Shown: positions 1-9,913, counted from the stretch's first letter. The stretch is 64,000 bases of DNA from Limisphaerales bacterium (GCA_004213515.1 SHAK01000008.1:18789-82788), one strand, 5' to 3'. The notes: a model not told the origin generated them from the letters alone. Made by a program: numbers and translations.

Positions 1-2
1 TG

Positions 3-170
3 GAAGAGGAAATAAAAAAAGCAGTTAAGTCAAATCCTGAGCAGCAGCTTTCCATTCGTTCCGATACTGACGCCCCTTTTGGAAAAATTATTAAGGTGAT
101 GGACGCTGCTAAGTTGGCGGGTGTTAAAGGGGTTAAGGCCTTTACTAAAGATTCTGGAAGTAATGAGTAG
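3..170 (+). CDS. exbD: ExbD/TolR-like biopolymer transport protein, C-terminal end (partial)
   Basis: An open frame enters from the left edge and stops at TAG 168-170, leaving 55 codons. The visible tail contains an SIRSDTDAPFGKIIKVMDAAK-like stretch followed by LAGV. This matches the periplasmic C-terminal part of ExbD/TolR proteins, where an 'I..D...P.g.v..vmD.a..aG' pattern is usual. ExbD works with ExbB to couple the proton gradient to TonB-type uptake or envelope work. The transmembrane segment and its key Asp lie outside the window. The following TPR gene overlaps the stop by 8 bases, so the two are probably translated from one message. The assignment rests on a short tail only. Confidence 0.6.
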   Translation, partial: EEEIKKAVKSNPEQQLSIRSDTDAPFGKIIKVMDAAKLAGVKGVKAFTKDSGSNE

Positions 171-672
171 TGAATGTCCAACGGAGATCCTGCCGCCTGA
201 TAGCATGCATCTCTCAGCAGCTACCGGATGGATGCAGTTAGGTAATACTGATGAGGCTCTAGTGGATTTGGACAAAATTTCTGATCAACACAGAGGGCAT
301 TATGAAGTACTGCATATTGAGTGGCATATTCATGCACAAAGAAAAGCCTGGGAGCGTTGTGCCGAACTTGGTGGATATATGGTAGAGCAATATCCTAAAA
401 GTTCTGCAGGGTGGATCAATCAAGCTAATTCGTTATTTTACTTAAATCGTTCTCATGATGCTTATCAACTCCTTGAGCCAGTTGCTGAGCGATTTCCTAA
501 AAACGAAGCTATTCCTTATAACCTTGCTTGTTATGCTTGTCAGTTTGGAGATATTGATTTGGCTTTTGACTGGTATCTTGTTGCAGAGAAGTTAGGTGAA
601 ACCGAGAAGATAAGAGAGGTCGCTCTGTCGGATCCTGATATGAAGCAACTTTGGGATAAGATAGGTAAATAA
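163..672 (+). CDS. Small tetratricopeptide-repeat (TPR) protein
   Basis: The 169-residue protein is built of helical repeats. Segments such as 'AATGWMQLGNTDEALVDLDKI' and 'NQANSLFYLNRSHDAYQLLE' have the A/G/Y spacing of TPR motifs, and I count about three to four units. No signal peptide is visible, so it is probably cytoplasmic and acts as a protein-binding scaffold. I chose the ATG at 163 because a GTG start at 121 would lie inside the exbD-like gene; the ATG overlaps that gene's stop by 8 bases with a GGAAG just ahead. The context suggests a link to the ExbBD/TonB unit, but no specific function can be read from the repeats. Confidence 0.7.
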   Translation: MSSECPTEILPPDSMHLSAATGWMQLGNTDEALVDLDKISDQHRGHYEVLHIEWHIHAQRKAWERCAELGGYMVEQYPKSSAGWINQANSLFYLNRSHDAYQLLEPVAERFPKNEAIPYNLACYACQFGDIDLAFDWYLVAEKLGETEKIREVALSDPDMKQLWDKIGK

Positions 673-750
673 AAATATAAAATATATTTTTGTTGTCGTT
701 TATTGAAGGATTGCCTTGCGCTTACCCAAGCAATGAGGCCATAAGGCCGG

Positions 751-1542
751 ATGCCAGATTGGCTAACATCGATTCTTTTCGGAATCATCGAAGGCATCAC
801 TGAGTTTCTTCCTATATCATCAACGGGGCATCTACTCATCCCTCAGCAGTTGGGTTGGCTAGAGAAACAATCTGATATGTTTAATATTGCTATTCAAAGT
901 GGCGCAGTAATTGCAGTCATTTTCAATTTCACAGATCGCGTTAAGCAACTAATATTTCGTTGGCATGAACCTGAGCCTCGCGACTATTTAGCGAAGTTGT
1001 TGGTGGCATTTTGTATTACTGGCTTTGGAGGAGTCCTTATAGATAAACTTGGTTTTGAATTGCCAGAGAATGTGCTGCCTGTGGCATTGGCCCTTTTGGT
1101 TGGTGGCGTATTTTTTGTACTCGTTGAAAATCGCGTACAGAATCGTTCTAGATTAGATAATGTTACATGGAAGATTGCAATTGCCATTGGCTTAGGACAG
1201 CTCTTGGCGGCAGTCTTTCCCGGAGCTTCTCGCTCTGGATCTACAATTTTAATTGCACTTTTAATGGGCTTAAGACGTGTTCCCGCCATTGAGTTTACTT
1301 TTCTTCTAGGTGTGCCGACATTATTAGCCGCTGGAGCTTACAAGGTGTTACAGGAACTTAATTCTTCTAATGAAATTACTGAAGACTGGGTGCAACTTGC
1401 TTTGGCTACCTTCGTTTCTGCTGTAACTGCCTTTATTTCAGTTAAGTGGTTACTATCTTACATTCAGTCCAATACATTTGTAGTTTTTGGATGGTACCGC
1501 ATTGTTATTGGGCTAATCCTGCTAATTATCACATTTACGTAA
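751..1542 (+). CDS. uppP: Undecaprenyl-diphosphatase UppP (BacA)
   Basis: This membrane enzyme removes a phosphate from undecaprenyl diphosphate, recycling the lipid carrier for peptidoglycan and other envelope glycans. The sequence has both family signatures: an N-terminal GIIEGITEFLPISSTGHL near residues 11-28, and a PGASRSGSTI motif near 157-166, whose Ser/Arg residues form the active site. Several hydrophobic segments span the 263 residues, which is the normal family length. The start is the ATG directly after GGCCGG, with no convincing ribosome-binding site. It stands alone, 78 bases after the TPR gene and 158 bases before the efflux operon. Confidence 0.95.
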   Translation: MPDWLTSILFGIIEGITEFLPISSTGHLLIPQQLGWLEKQSDMFNIAIQSGAVIAVIFNFTDRVKQLIFRWHEPEPRDYLAKLLVAFCITGFGGVLIDKLGFELPENVLPVALALLVGGVFFVLVENRVQNRSRLDNVTWKIAIAIGLGQLLAAVFPGASRSGSTILIALLMGLRRVPAIEFTFLLGVPTLLAAGAYKVLQELNSSNEITEDWVQLALATFVSAVTAFISVKWLLSYIQSNTFVVFGWYRIVIGLILLIITFT

Positions 1543-1700
1543 ACCTTATAAAATTTAAGGTATTACGATTGACCTTAAGCTGCTTTATAGCAAAATCGTT
1601 CTAGTAACTGAGCTTTCTTAAGATTCAGAGTGTTTATTATTCCTGTATCGTAACCATGTCTAGTTGATGTGTGTAGTAATTGCGTTGTTACTAGTGAAAA

Positions 1701-2882
1701 ATGTCTAAAACATTAATATTAAAAGGGCTCCTTCTGCTTTGTTCGTTAGTAATTGCCGGTTGCGATTCTGGGGAATGGAAAGAGAAGGGCTCTAAGGATA
1801 AATCCAAAAAGCAAAGCAAAGCAAAGCCAGTACTTGTTGAATTAGCTGAAGTTAATGTTGGTCCAATAGAAAAGGTTTTGGAGCGTTCTGCTCCGCTGGA
1901 AGCTGAGGCGCAGGTTCAGGTAAATGCCCGAACAAGTAATCCAGCGGTAGATTTGCTTGTTGAGGAGGGGGACAAAGTAAAAAAAGGTCAGATACTTCTA
2001 AGGCTTGAGAATGACAGGCAAAAAAATGATTTTGATTCAGCAAAAAGTCTTTTGGATAAGGAACAGATTGATTTTTTGCGGCAGGAAAACCTTTATAAAG
2101 ATAACCTTATCAGCGAACAGGAATATCGTAATGCGAAATTTTCTTTGTCTCAAAGACAACTTAGCTTCGAGGAAGCGCAACGTCAGTTTGAGTATACAGA
2201 AGTGCGTGCTCCAATTGATGGCACAATTACAATGCGAGACGTGAAGGTTGGTGATCAGGTGAGTAGTGGAGGAACAATTTTTGAAATTATCGATTTCGAA
2301 TCAACAGTAGCGGTAATACATGTTCCTGAACAGTATTTGCCGGAGCTCAAGCCAAACATGGAAGCTCGCTTGATTTCTAGTACGCTAGGTGCAGATAATA
2401 TTATTCCGGCCTATGTAAAACGAATTTCACCAATCGTTGAGGCACGCGCTGGTACAGTGAAAGTAACCGTCGGAGTAAATGAACTTGGGGCGCTTCGTCC
2501 TGGCATGTGGGTTGATGTCGAATTGGTATTGAATACCAAAAGGGAAGCTATTCTCATTCCTAAGAAATCGATCATATATGACAACGATCAGACGTATGCA
2601 TTTAAAATGCATATTAACAGTACTAATGGGGTCAAAAGTGTTAAACGCCAATTGGTTTTACCGCTCAATGCTGACAAGGTTCATATTGAGCCTACCAATG
2701 GTTTTGATGTTGGAGAAAAGATAGTTATCGCTGGGCAGTCCGGGCTTAAGGAGGATTCGTTGATACGCGAACTAGGTGACCCTATCCCAGGTAAGACGAA
2801 TGCCGTTCCATCTACGGTTAGTACAAACGTCTCAACTTCACTCACAACAAGCACTAAGGCTTCAGTTAAAGTCGCGAAGTAG
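1701..2882 (+). CDS. RND efflux periplasmic adaptor (HlyD/MFP family lipoprotein)
   Basis: This is the membrane-fusion subunit expected to bridge an RND pump and an outer-membrane channel. The first 20 residues form a lipoprotein signal ending in IAGC, so Cys21 is predicted to be lipidated. The order is typical: a first lipoyl half ('VEEGDKVKKGQILLRLEN', about 85-105), an alpha-hairpin rich in Gln/Glu/Leu (about 110-160), a second lipoyl half ('VRAPIDGTITMRDVKVGDQV'), a beta-barrel region, and a membrane-proximal domain. A Thr/Ser-rich tail follows residue 365. It is the first gene of an operon and the only adaptor for three downstream permeases. Substrate is unknown. Confidence 0.9.
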   Translation: MSKTLILKGLLLLCSLVIAGCDSGEWKEKGSKDKSKKQSKAKPVLVELAEVNVGPIEKVLERSAPLEAEAQVQVNARTSNPAVDLLVEEGDKVKKGQILLRLENDRQKNDFDSAKSLLDKEQIDFLRQENLYKDNLISEQEYRNAKFSLSQRQLSFEEAQRQFEYTEVRAPIDGTITMRDVKVGDQVSSGGTIFEIIDFESTVAVIHVPEQYLPELKPNMEARLISSTLGADNIIPAYVKRISPIVEARAGTVKVTVGVNELGALRPGMWVDVELVLNTKREAILIPKKSIIYDNDQTYAFKMHINSTNGVKSVKRQLVLPLNADKVHIEPTNGFDVGEKIVIAGQSGLKEDSLIRELGDPIPGKTNAVPSTVSTNVSTSLTTSTKASVKVAK

Positions 2883-2903
2883 CATTCTTTGCTTCGAATT
2901 GGA

Positions 2904-5900
2904 ATGCAGTCTCCTAATCGCAACCCTAATTTTACTACCGACCGACCGGTCGCTGTGTTGATGGTATTCCTCGCGGCTGTTGTCTTTGGTTATTTCTCTT
3001 TAAATCAGCTGCCTGTGACGCTCATGCCGGAGATGAGCTACCCTACCCTCACCGTCAGAACTGAATATCCAGGTGCTGCTCCTGAGGAGGTGGAAAATGA
3101 TATCAGCCGACGAATAGAAGAGGCTCTCGGTGTAGTAGGAGGCCTTAACGAAATTAGTAGTATCAGTCGCGCAGGAGTTAGCGATGTTATCCTAGAATTT
3201 GTTTGGGGAACATCTATGGGGGATGCGATTCAGAATACGCTTGAAAAACTCGATTTAGTTCGAATGCCTCGAGAAGCCGAAAAGCCCTTGTTGTTGCATT
3301 ATGATCCTTCACTCGATCCTGTGATGGAGCTGAGTATTTCTGGTTCTAGTAAGAGTATTAAATATCAGGGAGATGAAGGATTGCGAAGGTTGCGTCGTAT
3401 TGCAGAGCTTCAAGTGAAGAGACGCTTAGAGCCGATAAAAGGGGTTGCTGCTGCCAGAGTGCGAGGAGGATTAGAGGAAGAAATTCATGTTTTAATTGAC
3501 GAGGCGAAGCTGCAGCGGGTTAACCTTTCAATCAGTCAAGTGCTCAGTCGTCTTCGTGCTGAAAATATTAACGCCGCCGGTGGCCGCATCCGAGAAGGCG
3601 GAGCGGAGTACATGATTCGAACCGTAAATGAATATCAAAATCTTGATGAAATTGCGGACACCATTGTTTTCCGGCGCGATGGTCGTGAGATTCGTGTGAA
3701 GGACTTAGGTCAAGTTGTCTATGGTCAACGGGATCGGGAAATGATGACGAAGACCGATGGTAATGAGAGTGTTCAGATCGATATTTACAAAGAAGCCGAC
3801 GCTAATATGATAAAAGTTGCCGACGACGTAAAAAAACTTGTCGGAGAGGTTTCAGGATCAACTCGTTCAACATTGGCTGGCAAATTGCGTGCTGAGGAGG
3901 ATGCATATCTTCGAGTAGTAGCTGATCGTTCGATTTTCATCGATAACAGTATTACGGAAGTTAAGCAAACGGCTTACATGGGCGGAATACTTGCCATCAT
4001 AGTTTTATTGTTGTTCCTGCGTGATCTCCGAACAACGGCAATCATTGCCTTAAGTATTCCAATCTCGATTCTTGTTACATTTGCTCCTTTAAATATATTG
4101 GATGTTTCTCTCAACATTATGTCATTGGGAGGATTAGCCATGGGGATAGGTATGCTGGTTGATTCCTCCATTGTGGTACTCGAGTCAATTTATCGTTGTC
4201 GTGAGGAGGGCGATTCGATTCGCAATGCGGCGATTCGTGGAACAAAAGAGGTTCGTGGAGCAGTGATTGCCTCAACGCTTACTTCCATCTGTGTGTTCTT
4301 CCCAATGGTTTTTGTTGAAGGGCTTGCTGGGCAGGTATTCAGTGATTTAGGATTAACAGTCGTCACGTCTCTGATTGCCTCGCTTATTGTTGCTGTTCTA
4401 TTTATTCCAATGTTGGCTAGTCGAGCCGGATTTCAGCTAAAATCTGGAGCCGGAATGGCTTCGCACTTTTTTGGCTCAATCGAAGGGCGCCTGAGTTTGA
4501 GTGCTTTTTGGCTCGGATTCATTCTTCCGTCAGTAGTTTTACTAGGCGCGATGATTGGTTTAGCAGAAGGATATGCTGTCTGGATGATTTCTGCTGTGGA
4601 TGATCCCCGATTTGAAAAAGAAATTAACGAAACAAGTGTTACATATTCCGTTTTGAGAATCTGGGCTTTGGTTTGTCTGATTCCACTTATTATTGCTTGG
4701 GCAAAGCGATTGCATGATGTTGGAATGTCGGCATGGTGGTTAATTACGATTGTTGTTCCGCTTTTTGTCTCATTTATAAGAGGCGATAGTGCAAGTAACA
4801 GATACGGTGAATATAGTTCTAATGAGCGAATGTTTGCAAAGCTTTGGGGAGCGTTTAGTGCGTTCGAAAAAAGTTTTAGCGGGATGGGTTTATTTATCTC
4901 AAAGCAAATAACTTTCTCTTTCAAAGAGATTCTTTGGGTTCCTGCATCTTTATATTTTGCTTTAAGATTAGCCATTTCTTTTTTGTTGGAATTGATTGGT
5001 CTTTCATTGGTTTGGCTGTTCCGTGCTGTAGCATTTATTGGTTTGGTAATTTATCGATTGATAACGATGATAGGTTCTATTTTAGGGCGGGCTTTAAACA
5101 AAATATTTGGAGGAAAATCCGATGGTGACTCAGCTACAAAAAAGGGTATTTATCATTCACTGATCCGGTGGGCGATAAATAGTCCGGTCTCGATGATCGC
5201 TCTAGCTATTGCTTGTTTCATTATTACTTATTCTGTAGGGCGGCAACTGGAAACAGAATTGCTCCCCGAGGTGCACCAGAGTGAGTTTACTTTTGAAGTT
5301 GCTCTCCCGGTTGGGACTCCTCTTGACCAGACAGTTAAGATACTCGGTGAAGTTGAGCAAAAAATTCTGAATTCAAAAAAGAATAAAGATAGCAAAATTG
5401 ACACCTTATTGGTGATGTATGGTTTCGACACCAGTAATATGAAACGGTCCGATGAAGGAGAACATTCAGCTCGTTTTAAGGTGCTCTTAAAGGAAACAGA
5501 AACTCCTTATGCGACTGAAGAGCTAGTTATCGCAAAACTTCGCGAGTTATTTGATGACGTGCCTGATATAACCACTCGAGTCACTCGCCCAGTGTTGTTC
5601 AGTTCTAAAAAACCGGTTGTTATACAGATTAATGGAGAAGAGCTCCCGGAGCTTAAAGAATACTCTGACCAATCAACTGCACTGTTATCAAAAGAATCTG
5701 AACTGACGGATGTTGAGCCCACTTTACGAAGTGGAGCTCCGGAAGTTCAAATTTCCTATGATCGTCAGCAAATTATTAGACATGGTCTGAATATCAATTC
5801 AATTGCGAATCAAGTACGCGATATGGTTAAGGGATCAGAAGCCACAAGGCTTAATAGACGAGATCGCCGGGTTCCAATTGTTGTGCGTTTGGCTAAGCAG

Positions 5901-6698
5901 GATAGAGGACAGGTCGCTGATGTTGGTCAGTTGACAGTTAACCCCAGTGGCGAAACACCTATTCCTCTCAATGCGGTTGCGGAGTTGACTGTGGGCGAAG
6001 GGCCAAGCGAAATCCGAAGAATAGATGGCAAGAGAGTGGCATTGGTGCAGGCAAACATTGGTGCAGGGTCATTGGGCTCTGCTGTTGAGACGGCAAAGCG
6101 TGTTCTCATGGAAAAAGTCGATTGGCCAGGATATATGGATTTTTTCATAACGGGCCAAAACAAGGAATGGGAACGCAGCCGCACAAGTCTTTACCTCGCC
6201 CTTGGTCTGAGTTTATTCCTTGTTTATGTGATTATGGCCTCTCAATTCGAGTCTCTTACCCAGCCTCTTATTATTATGTTCACGATTCCGATGGCCTTCG
6301 TTGGCACAGTTTTGGGTTTGGAGATTTTAGGGATAAACTTATCCGTGGTGGTTTTTCTCGGAATGATTATGTTGGCAGGCATAGTCGTGAATAATGCGAT
6401 AGTTTTGGTCGATTATACGAATACACTCCGCGGTCGTGGCATTCCATTGAAGGAGGCGATTATTCAAGCCGGTTGTGTTCGTTTGAGGCCTATTTTGATG
6501 ACCACTGCTACTACCGTTTTAGGACTGCTGCCAATGGCAATTGGATTGGGAGATGGTGCGGAAATCCGGACGCCAATGGCTGTTGCGGTAATTAGCGGTT
6601 TGTTAACTTCAACCATACTAACACTACTTGTTATACCGACCATATATTATCTATTTGCATTGGTGGGAGAACGTTTTTTTCAATCCGTAGAGGCATAG
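2904..6698 (+). CDS. RND efflux permease with an inserted DUF805-like membrane domain
   Basis: This is an inner-membrane, proton-driven RND transporter (ACR_tran type). It shows the N-terminal TM1 and porter start ('YPGAAPEEVENDISRRIEEAL'), TM4 with 'GMLVDSSIVVLESIYR' carrying the proton-relay Asp, and the C-terminal 'GIVVNNAIVLVDY'. From ATG 2904 it is 1264 residues, about 220 longer than usual. The excess lies between TM6 and TM7. Residues about 529-636 read as a DUF805 domain, with 'AKRLHDVGMSAWWLI' and a closing 'SNRYGE', and about 60-70 further hydrophobic residues follow. The frame is continuous through the insertion. A TTG at 2889 is an alternative start. The gene begins 21 bases after the adaptor. 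Confidence 0.9.
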   Translation: MQSPNRNPNFTTDRPVAVLMVFLAAVVFGYFSLNQLPVTLMPEMSYPTLTVRTEYPGAAPEEVENDISRRIEEALGVVGGLNEISSISRAGVSDVILEFVWGTSMGDAIQNTLEKLDLVRMPREAEKPLLLHYDPSLDPVMELSISGSSKSIKYQGDEGLRRLRRIAELQVKRRLEPIKGVAAARVRGGLEEEIHVLIDEAKLQRVNLSISQVLSRLRAENINAAGGRIREGGAEYMIRTVNEYQNLDEIADTIVFRRDGREIRVKDLGQVVYGQRDREMMTKTDGNESVQIDIYKEADANMIKVADDVKKLVGEVSGSTRSTLAGKLRAEEDAYLRVVADRSIFIDNSITEVKQTAYMGGILAIIVLLLFLRDLRTTAIIALSIPISILVTFAPLNILDVSLNIMSLGGLAMGIGMLVDSSIVVLESIYRCREEGDSIRNAAIRGTKEVRGAVIASTLTSICVFFPMVFVEGLAGQVFSDLGLTVVTSLIASLIVAVLFIPMLASRAGFQLKSGAGMASHFFGSIEGRLSLSAFWLGFILPSVVLLGAMIGLAEGYAVWMISAVDDPRFEKEINETSVTYSVLRIWALVCLIPLIIAWAKRLHDVGMSAWWLITIVVPLFVSFIRGDSASNRYGEYSSNERMFAKLWGAFSAFEKSFSGMGLFISKQITFSFKEILWVPASLYFALRLAISFLLELIGLSLVWLFRAVAFIGLVIYRLITMIGSILGRALNKIFGGKSDGDSATKKGIYHSLIRWAINSPVSMIALAIACFIITYSVGRQLETELLPEVHQSEFTFEVALPVGTPLDQTVKILGEVEQKILNSKKNKDSKIDTLLVMYGFDTSNMKRSDEGEHSARFKVLLKETETPYATEELVIAKLRELFDDVPDITTRVTRPVLFSSKKPVVIQINGEELPELKEYSDQSTALLSKESELTDVEPTLRSGAPEVQISYDRQQIIRHGLNINSIANQVRDMVKGSEATRLNRRDRRVPIVVRLAKQDRGQVADVGQLTVNPSGETPIPLNAVAELTVGEGPSEIRRIDGKRVALVQANIGAGSLGSAVETAKRVLMEKVDWPGYMDFFITGQNKEWERSRTSLYLALGLSLFLVYVIMASQFESLTQPLIIMFTIPMAFVGTVLGLEILGINLSVVVFLGMIMLAGIVVNNAIVLVDYTNTLRGRGIPLKEAIIQAGCVRLRPILMTTATTVLGLLPMAIGLGDGAEIRTPMAVAVISGLLTSTILTLLVIPTIYYLFALVGERFFQSVEA

Positions 6699-6701
6699 GC
6701 A

Positions 6702-9700
6702 ATGCAAACTAGTCAAATTGCGACTGAGATCACGCGAATTTCCCTTAATCGCAAGGTCACAGTGTTTGTTTTGTTCCTGACAATTCTTGCTATTGGAATG
6801 ATTGCCGTTAGTCGGCTTCCTTTGGAAAAATACCCCAAAGGGAGAGAGGGGCATTACATGAAAATTCGTACGGGCTGGAGCTCAGGAGTTCCCGAAGAGG
6901 CGATGGAAAAAATTGGTCTTCCAATGGAGGAGGAGCTCAGCACTGTTCGTGGTATTGAGTCCATAGACACGCGGGCTTCTCAAAGTTCTTCGGAAGTTAG
7001 TTTGCGGTTTAAGCGTGATACCGATATGGATGTTGCTTATCGGGAAGTCCGCGACCGTATGGAGCGTGCCTCTCTCCGGTTTCCGGATGGAGTGGATGAT
7101 TATCGAATTTATAAATACGGTGGTACCAGTTCTTCGGTTTGCCGTATGTCTGTGCGTTACACTGACGACACGGACTTATACAACAATGTCGAAAAACATA
7201 TTGTCAGGCCTCTGCAGCGAATTGACGGTGTCGCTGATGTAAATATACGGATTTATCGTAAAGAGATTATAATTGAATTAGATAAGGACCGTGCTGAAGC
7301 TTATGGACTCAGTATTAGTCGCCTTTCTCAGCGGCTTAGAGGGGATAATTTTACACTGTCAAGCGGTACTGTGATTGATGGTGGTAAGAAGTATCTGCTT
7401 AAATCAAGTAGCACTTTTCACTCTATGCAGGATTTAGGTAATATTCCGTTAAGTGATTCGGTCTATCTGAGAGATGTCGCTACTATTAAATATGAGGTGG
7501 ATGATACCTACCAACGAACTGAACGCTGGAACAAAATGCGTTCAGCTCGGGTGGAAGTCGTCAAAGAAAGTGAAGCTAACACTGTTGAGGTAGGTAATAA
7601 GGTTGCTGCTGCTATTGATGAAATAAGCAAAAACCCTAAGTTAGCTCAGTACGAGCTATACTTATATCAGAATTATGGTGAGATCATCAAAAGACAACTT
7701 AATAGTCTGACAAATAATGGTCTTTATGGAGCTATAATGGCGGGCGTTGTTTTATTCTTTTTCTTACGTCAATTCCGGCTGACGCTAATTATTGCCTTAG
7801 GAATCCCTCTAGCTCTATTTATTTCTATGACCGTCATGTATTTTGCTGGGGATACGCTTAATATGACCTCCATTTTGGGATTGGTAATCTGTGTTGGGCT
7901 GCTGGTCGACAACGCAGTGGTAGTTGCGGAGAATATTCATCGACATTTCCAGTCAGGATTACCTCGGAAGGATGCGTGTGTAAAAGGTGTTGGTGAAATA
8001 GGATTGGCAATTACCACCGCCACTCTTACCACCATAATTGTTTTTCTTCCATCGCTACTTGTCGGGGGAGAAATGCGTTTCATGTTATACCAGCTAGCAT
8101 TGCCGGTGGTCTCGGCATTACTGGCATCATTAGGTATAGCAATAATTTTTATTCCTCTTTGTGTTTATCTGACTGTTGGTTCAGGTTCTAAAAATAGAGC
8201 TTTCACTTCCAGTTCCTTAAGAGATTCATACAACTGTGTAGGTTTTTTTAAAATGATTGTGGGAATGATAAAAAGAAGTCTTTTATTTCTCTACACAAGA
8301 ACATTTGAGCAGTTCAACATATGGTATAATAAAGCTCTTAAATATTATTTAAATCGAAGGCTGGACTTGGCGTTTATACTGATTGTTCTTCTTTCGGCTA
8401 CGTATTTTTATGCTTTTAAAAAGGTCGAAGTAGTTGGGTATCGTAATGATGATCGTGATGAATTTCATATGAGGGTGCGTTTTCCAGAGCACTTTACGAT
8501 CGCGCAAAAGAATTCTTATTTTCAACAGGTTGAAAGTATCGTTGAAACCAACAAGTTGCAGCTTGGAATTTCTAGTTACCGAGTAGAATTTGACAAGCAC
8601 ACGCGTGCTGAATTTGAAGCTAATTACTCTGATGAGGGAGGCACGGAAAATATTCCCAAGGAAGAAGTGCCAGATAGACTATATAAGATGTTCCCTGAAA
8701 TTCCAGGTGTTCGAGTTTACTATTCAGGGATGGATACCGGGGGCGAAAAACGGAACGATCAAAAGTCACGACACCATCTTCGCTTGGTCGGCGACGATCC
8801 AAGGCAGCTGGAGGAGGTTGGGGAAATGTTAAAGCCTGCATTTGCAGATTTGCCAGGCGTCCTCTCAGTAGAAGACAAAGATTCTGATGAGGGTCCAAAT
8901 GAAATGGCATTAATGGTTGACCGTGATAGGGCTAGTTCGATTGGCATAACCCCGGAAGCAGTGGCGGGGGTTGTAAGCAGTGCTTTGCGAGGGCGTTCGC
9001 TAGCAGATTTCAGTGGTAATGGTCGCCAAATACCAGTTCGTATGCGGTTCAGTGAGGAGGATAGGGCGGAACTGGATGATATTAATAACTATCGGGTCAG
9101 GAGTGATGATGGTCGTTATTCTTCGATTGGCGCTCTCACAAAGCCGGCAATGCTAAATAGTGAAACGCACATACAACGATCTGATAAAAAAATCAGTTAC
9201 TACATTAGTATGAAACTCGAGTCTGGTGAGGAGAGCGCAGCTCGAAGGGCAATTTATGAGGCGCAAAAGAATATTGATTTACCGGAGGGAGTCTCTTTTA
9301 GCGAAATGAAGGTTACATTTGATGATGATGAAATTTCGACTAGCTTGATTGCGATGGGCCTTTCAATAATTTTTATATACATGCTAATTGCGTTTTTGTT
9401 TGAAAGCGTTCTGATGCCTCTTTCCATCATACTTACAATCCCCTTAGCAGCAATAGGGTCGATTTGGTTGCATTTCGCAACGGGAACCGGGATTGATGAT
9501 ATGGGTATTGTTGGTGGTATCCTTTTGATGGGGATAGTGGTTAATAATGGTATTGTATTGGTTGATTATGCTAACCGACTTCGGGCAGGAGGAATGGAAC
9601 GAAATGAGGCCCTGCTACTTGCTGCCCGTCACCGGTTTCGGCCTATTGTTATGACGGCTTGCACTACTGTTTTTGGAATGATCCCGCTGACATTCGCTTC

Positions 9701-9890
9701 CGCCGAAGCAATGGGGAGAAGCTTTGAAAGTTTTGGATTTATGTTTATTGGAGGGATGACTACTGCGACATTTTTCACTCTTCTAGCCGTTCCTGTGTTT
9801 TATGCCTTGATAGATGATGCTCAGAAAGCGATGCAAAACATTCTTGCCACTGTTTTAGATCGCTCCTCAAAAACAATTGTGGTCAAGTGA
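6702..9890 (+). CDS. RND efflux permease (second of three)
   Basis: A full-length RND permease of 1062 residues. Its N-terminus leads into TM1 ('VFVLFLTILAIGMIAVSRL'), TM4 reads 'GLLVDNAVVVAENIHRH' with one Asp in the proton path, and the C-terminal half has 'GIVVNNGIVLVDYANRLRAGG'. The porter regions are degenerate compared with AcrB, so the substrate cannot be inferred. It begins 3 bases after the previous stop, and a GAGG lies about 8 bases upstream of its ATG, one of the few plausible ribosome-binding sites in this window. It is clearly paralogous to the next gene over its whole length. This suggests a duplication and a possible heterotrimeric pump, as with MdtBC. Confidence 0.92.
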   Translation: MQTSQIATEITRISLNRKVTVFVLFLTILAIGMIAVSRLPLEKYPKGREGHYMKIRTGWSSGVPEEAMEKIGLPMEEELSTVRGIESIDTRASQSSSEVSLRFKRDTDMDVAYREVRDRMERASLRFPDGVDDYRIYKYGGTSSSVCRMSVRYTDDTDLYNNVEKHIVRPLQRIDGVADVNIRIYRKEIIIELDKDRAEAYGLSISRLSQRLRGDNFTLSSGTVIDGGKKYLLKSSSTFHSMQDLGNIPLSDSVYLRDVATIKYEVDDTYQRTERWNKMRSARVEVVKESEANTVEVGNKVAAAIDEISKNPKLAQYELYLYQNYGEIIKRQLNSLTNNGLYGAIMAGVVLFFFLRQFRLTLIIALGIPLALFISMTVMYFAGDTLNMTSILGLVICVGLLVDNAVVVAENIHRHFQSGLPRKDACVKGVGEIGLAITTATLTTIIVFLPSLLVGGEMRFMLYQLALPVVSALLASLGIAIIFIPLCVYLTVGSGSKNRAFTSSSLRDSYNCVGFFKMIVGMIKRSLLFLYTRTFEQFNIWYNKALKYYLNRRLDLAFILIVLLSATYFYAFKKVEVVGYRNDDRDEFHMRVRFPEHFTIAQKNSYFQQVESIVETNKLQLGISSYRVEFDKHTRAEFEANYSDEGGTENIPKEEVPDRLYKMFPEIPGVRVYYSGMDTGGEKRNDQKSRHHLRLVGDDPRQLEEVGEMLKPAFADLPGVLSVEDKDSDEGPNEMALMVDRDRASSIGITPEAVAGVVSSALRGRSLADFSGNGRQIPVRMRFSEEDRAELDDINNYRVRSDDGRYSSIGALTKPAMLNSETHIQRSDKKISYYISMKLESGEESAARRAIYEAQKNIDLPEGVSFSEMKVTFDDDEISTSLIAMGLSIIFIYMLIAFLFESVLMPLSIILTIPLAAIGSIWLHFATGTGIDDMGIVGGILLMGIVVNNGIVLVDYANRLRAGGMERNEALLLAARHRFRPIVMTACTTVFGMIPLTFASAEAMGRSFESFGFMFIGGMTTATFFTLLAVPVFYALIDDAQKAMQNILATVLDRSSKTIVVK

Positions 9891-9913
9891 CTTTTTGCGT
9901 TTAGCCTCCTTTG

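Noticed and set aside
1545..1563. ACCTTA/TAAGGT hairpin after uppP as a terminator
   Set aside because: The stem is short and AT-rich with no following T-run.
4433..4975. A minus-strand frame of 180 codons antisense to the first RND permease
   Set aside because: It lies over the DUF805-like insert, whose membrane spans give a coherent plus-strand protein. The antisense product shows no family features.
4488..5110. The insert in the first RND gene as an assembly chimera or frameshift
   Set aside because: The frame is continuous on both sides, no stop appears, and composition does not change. The insert still deserves confirmation by reads.
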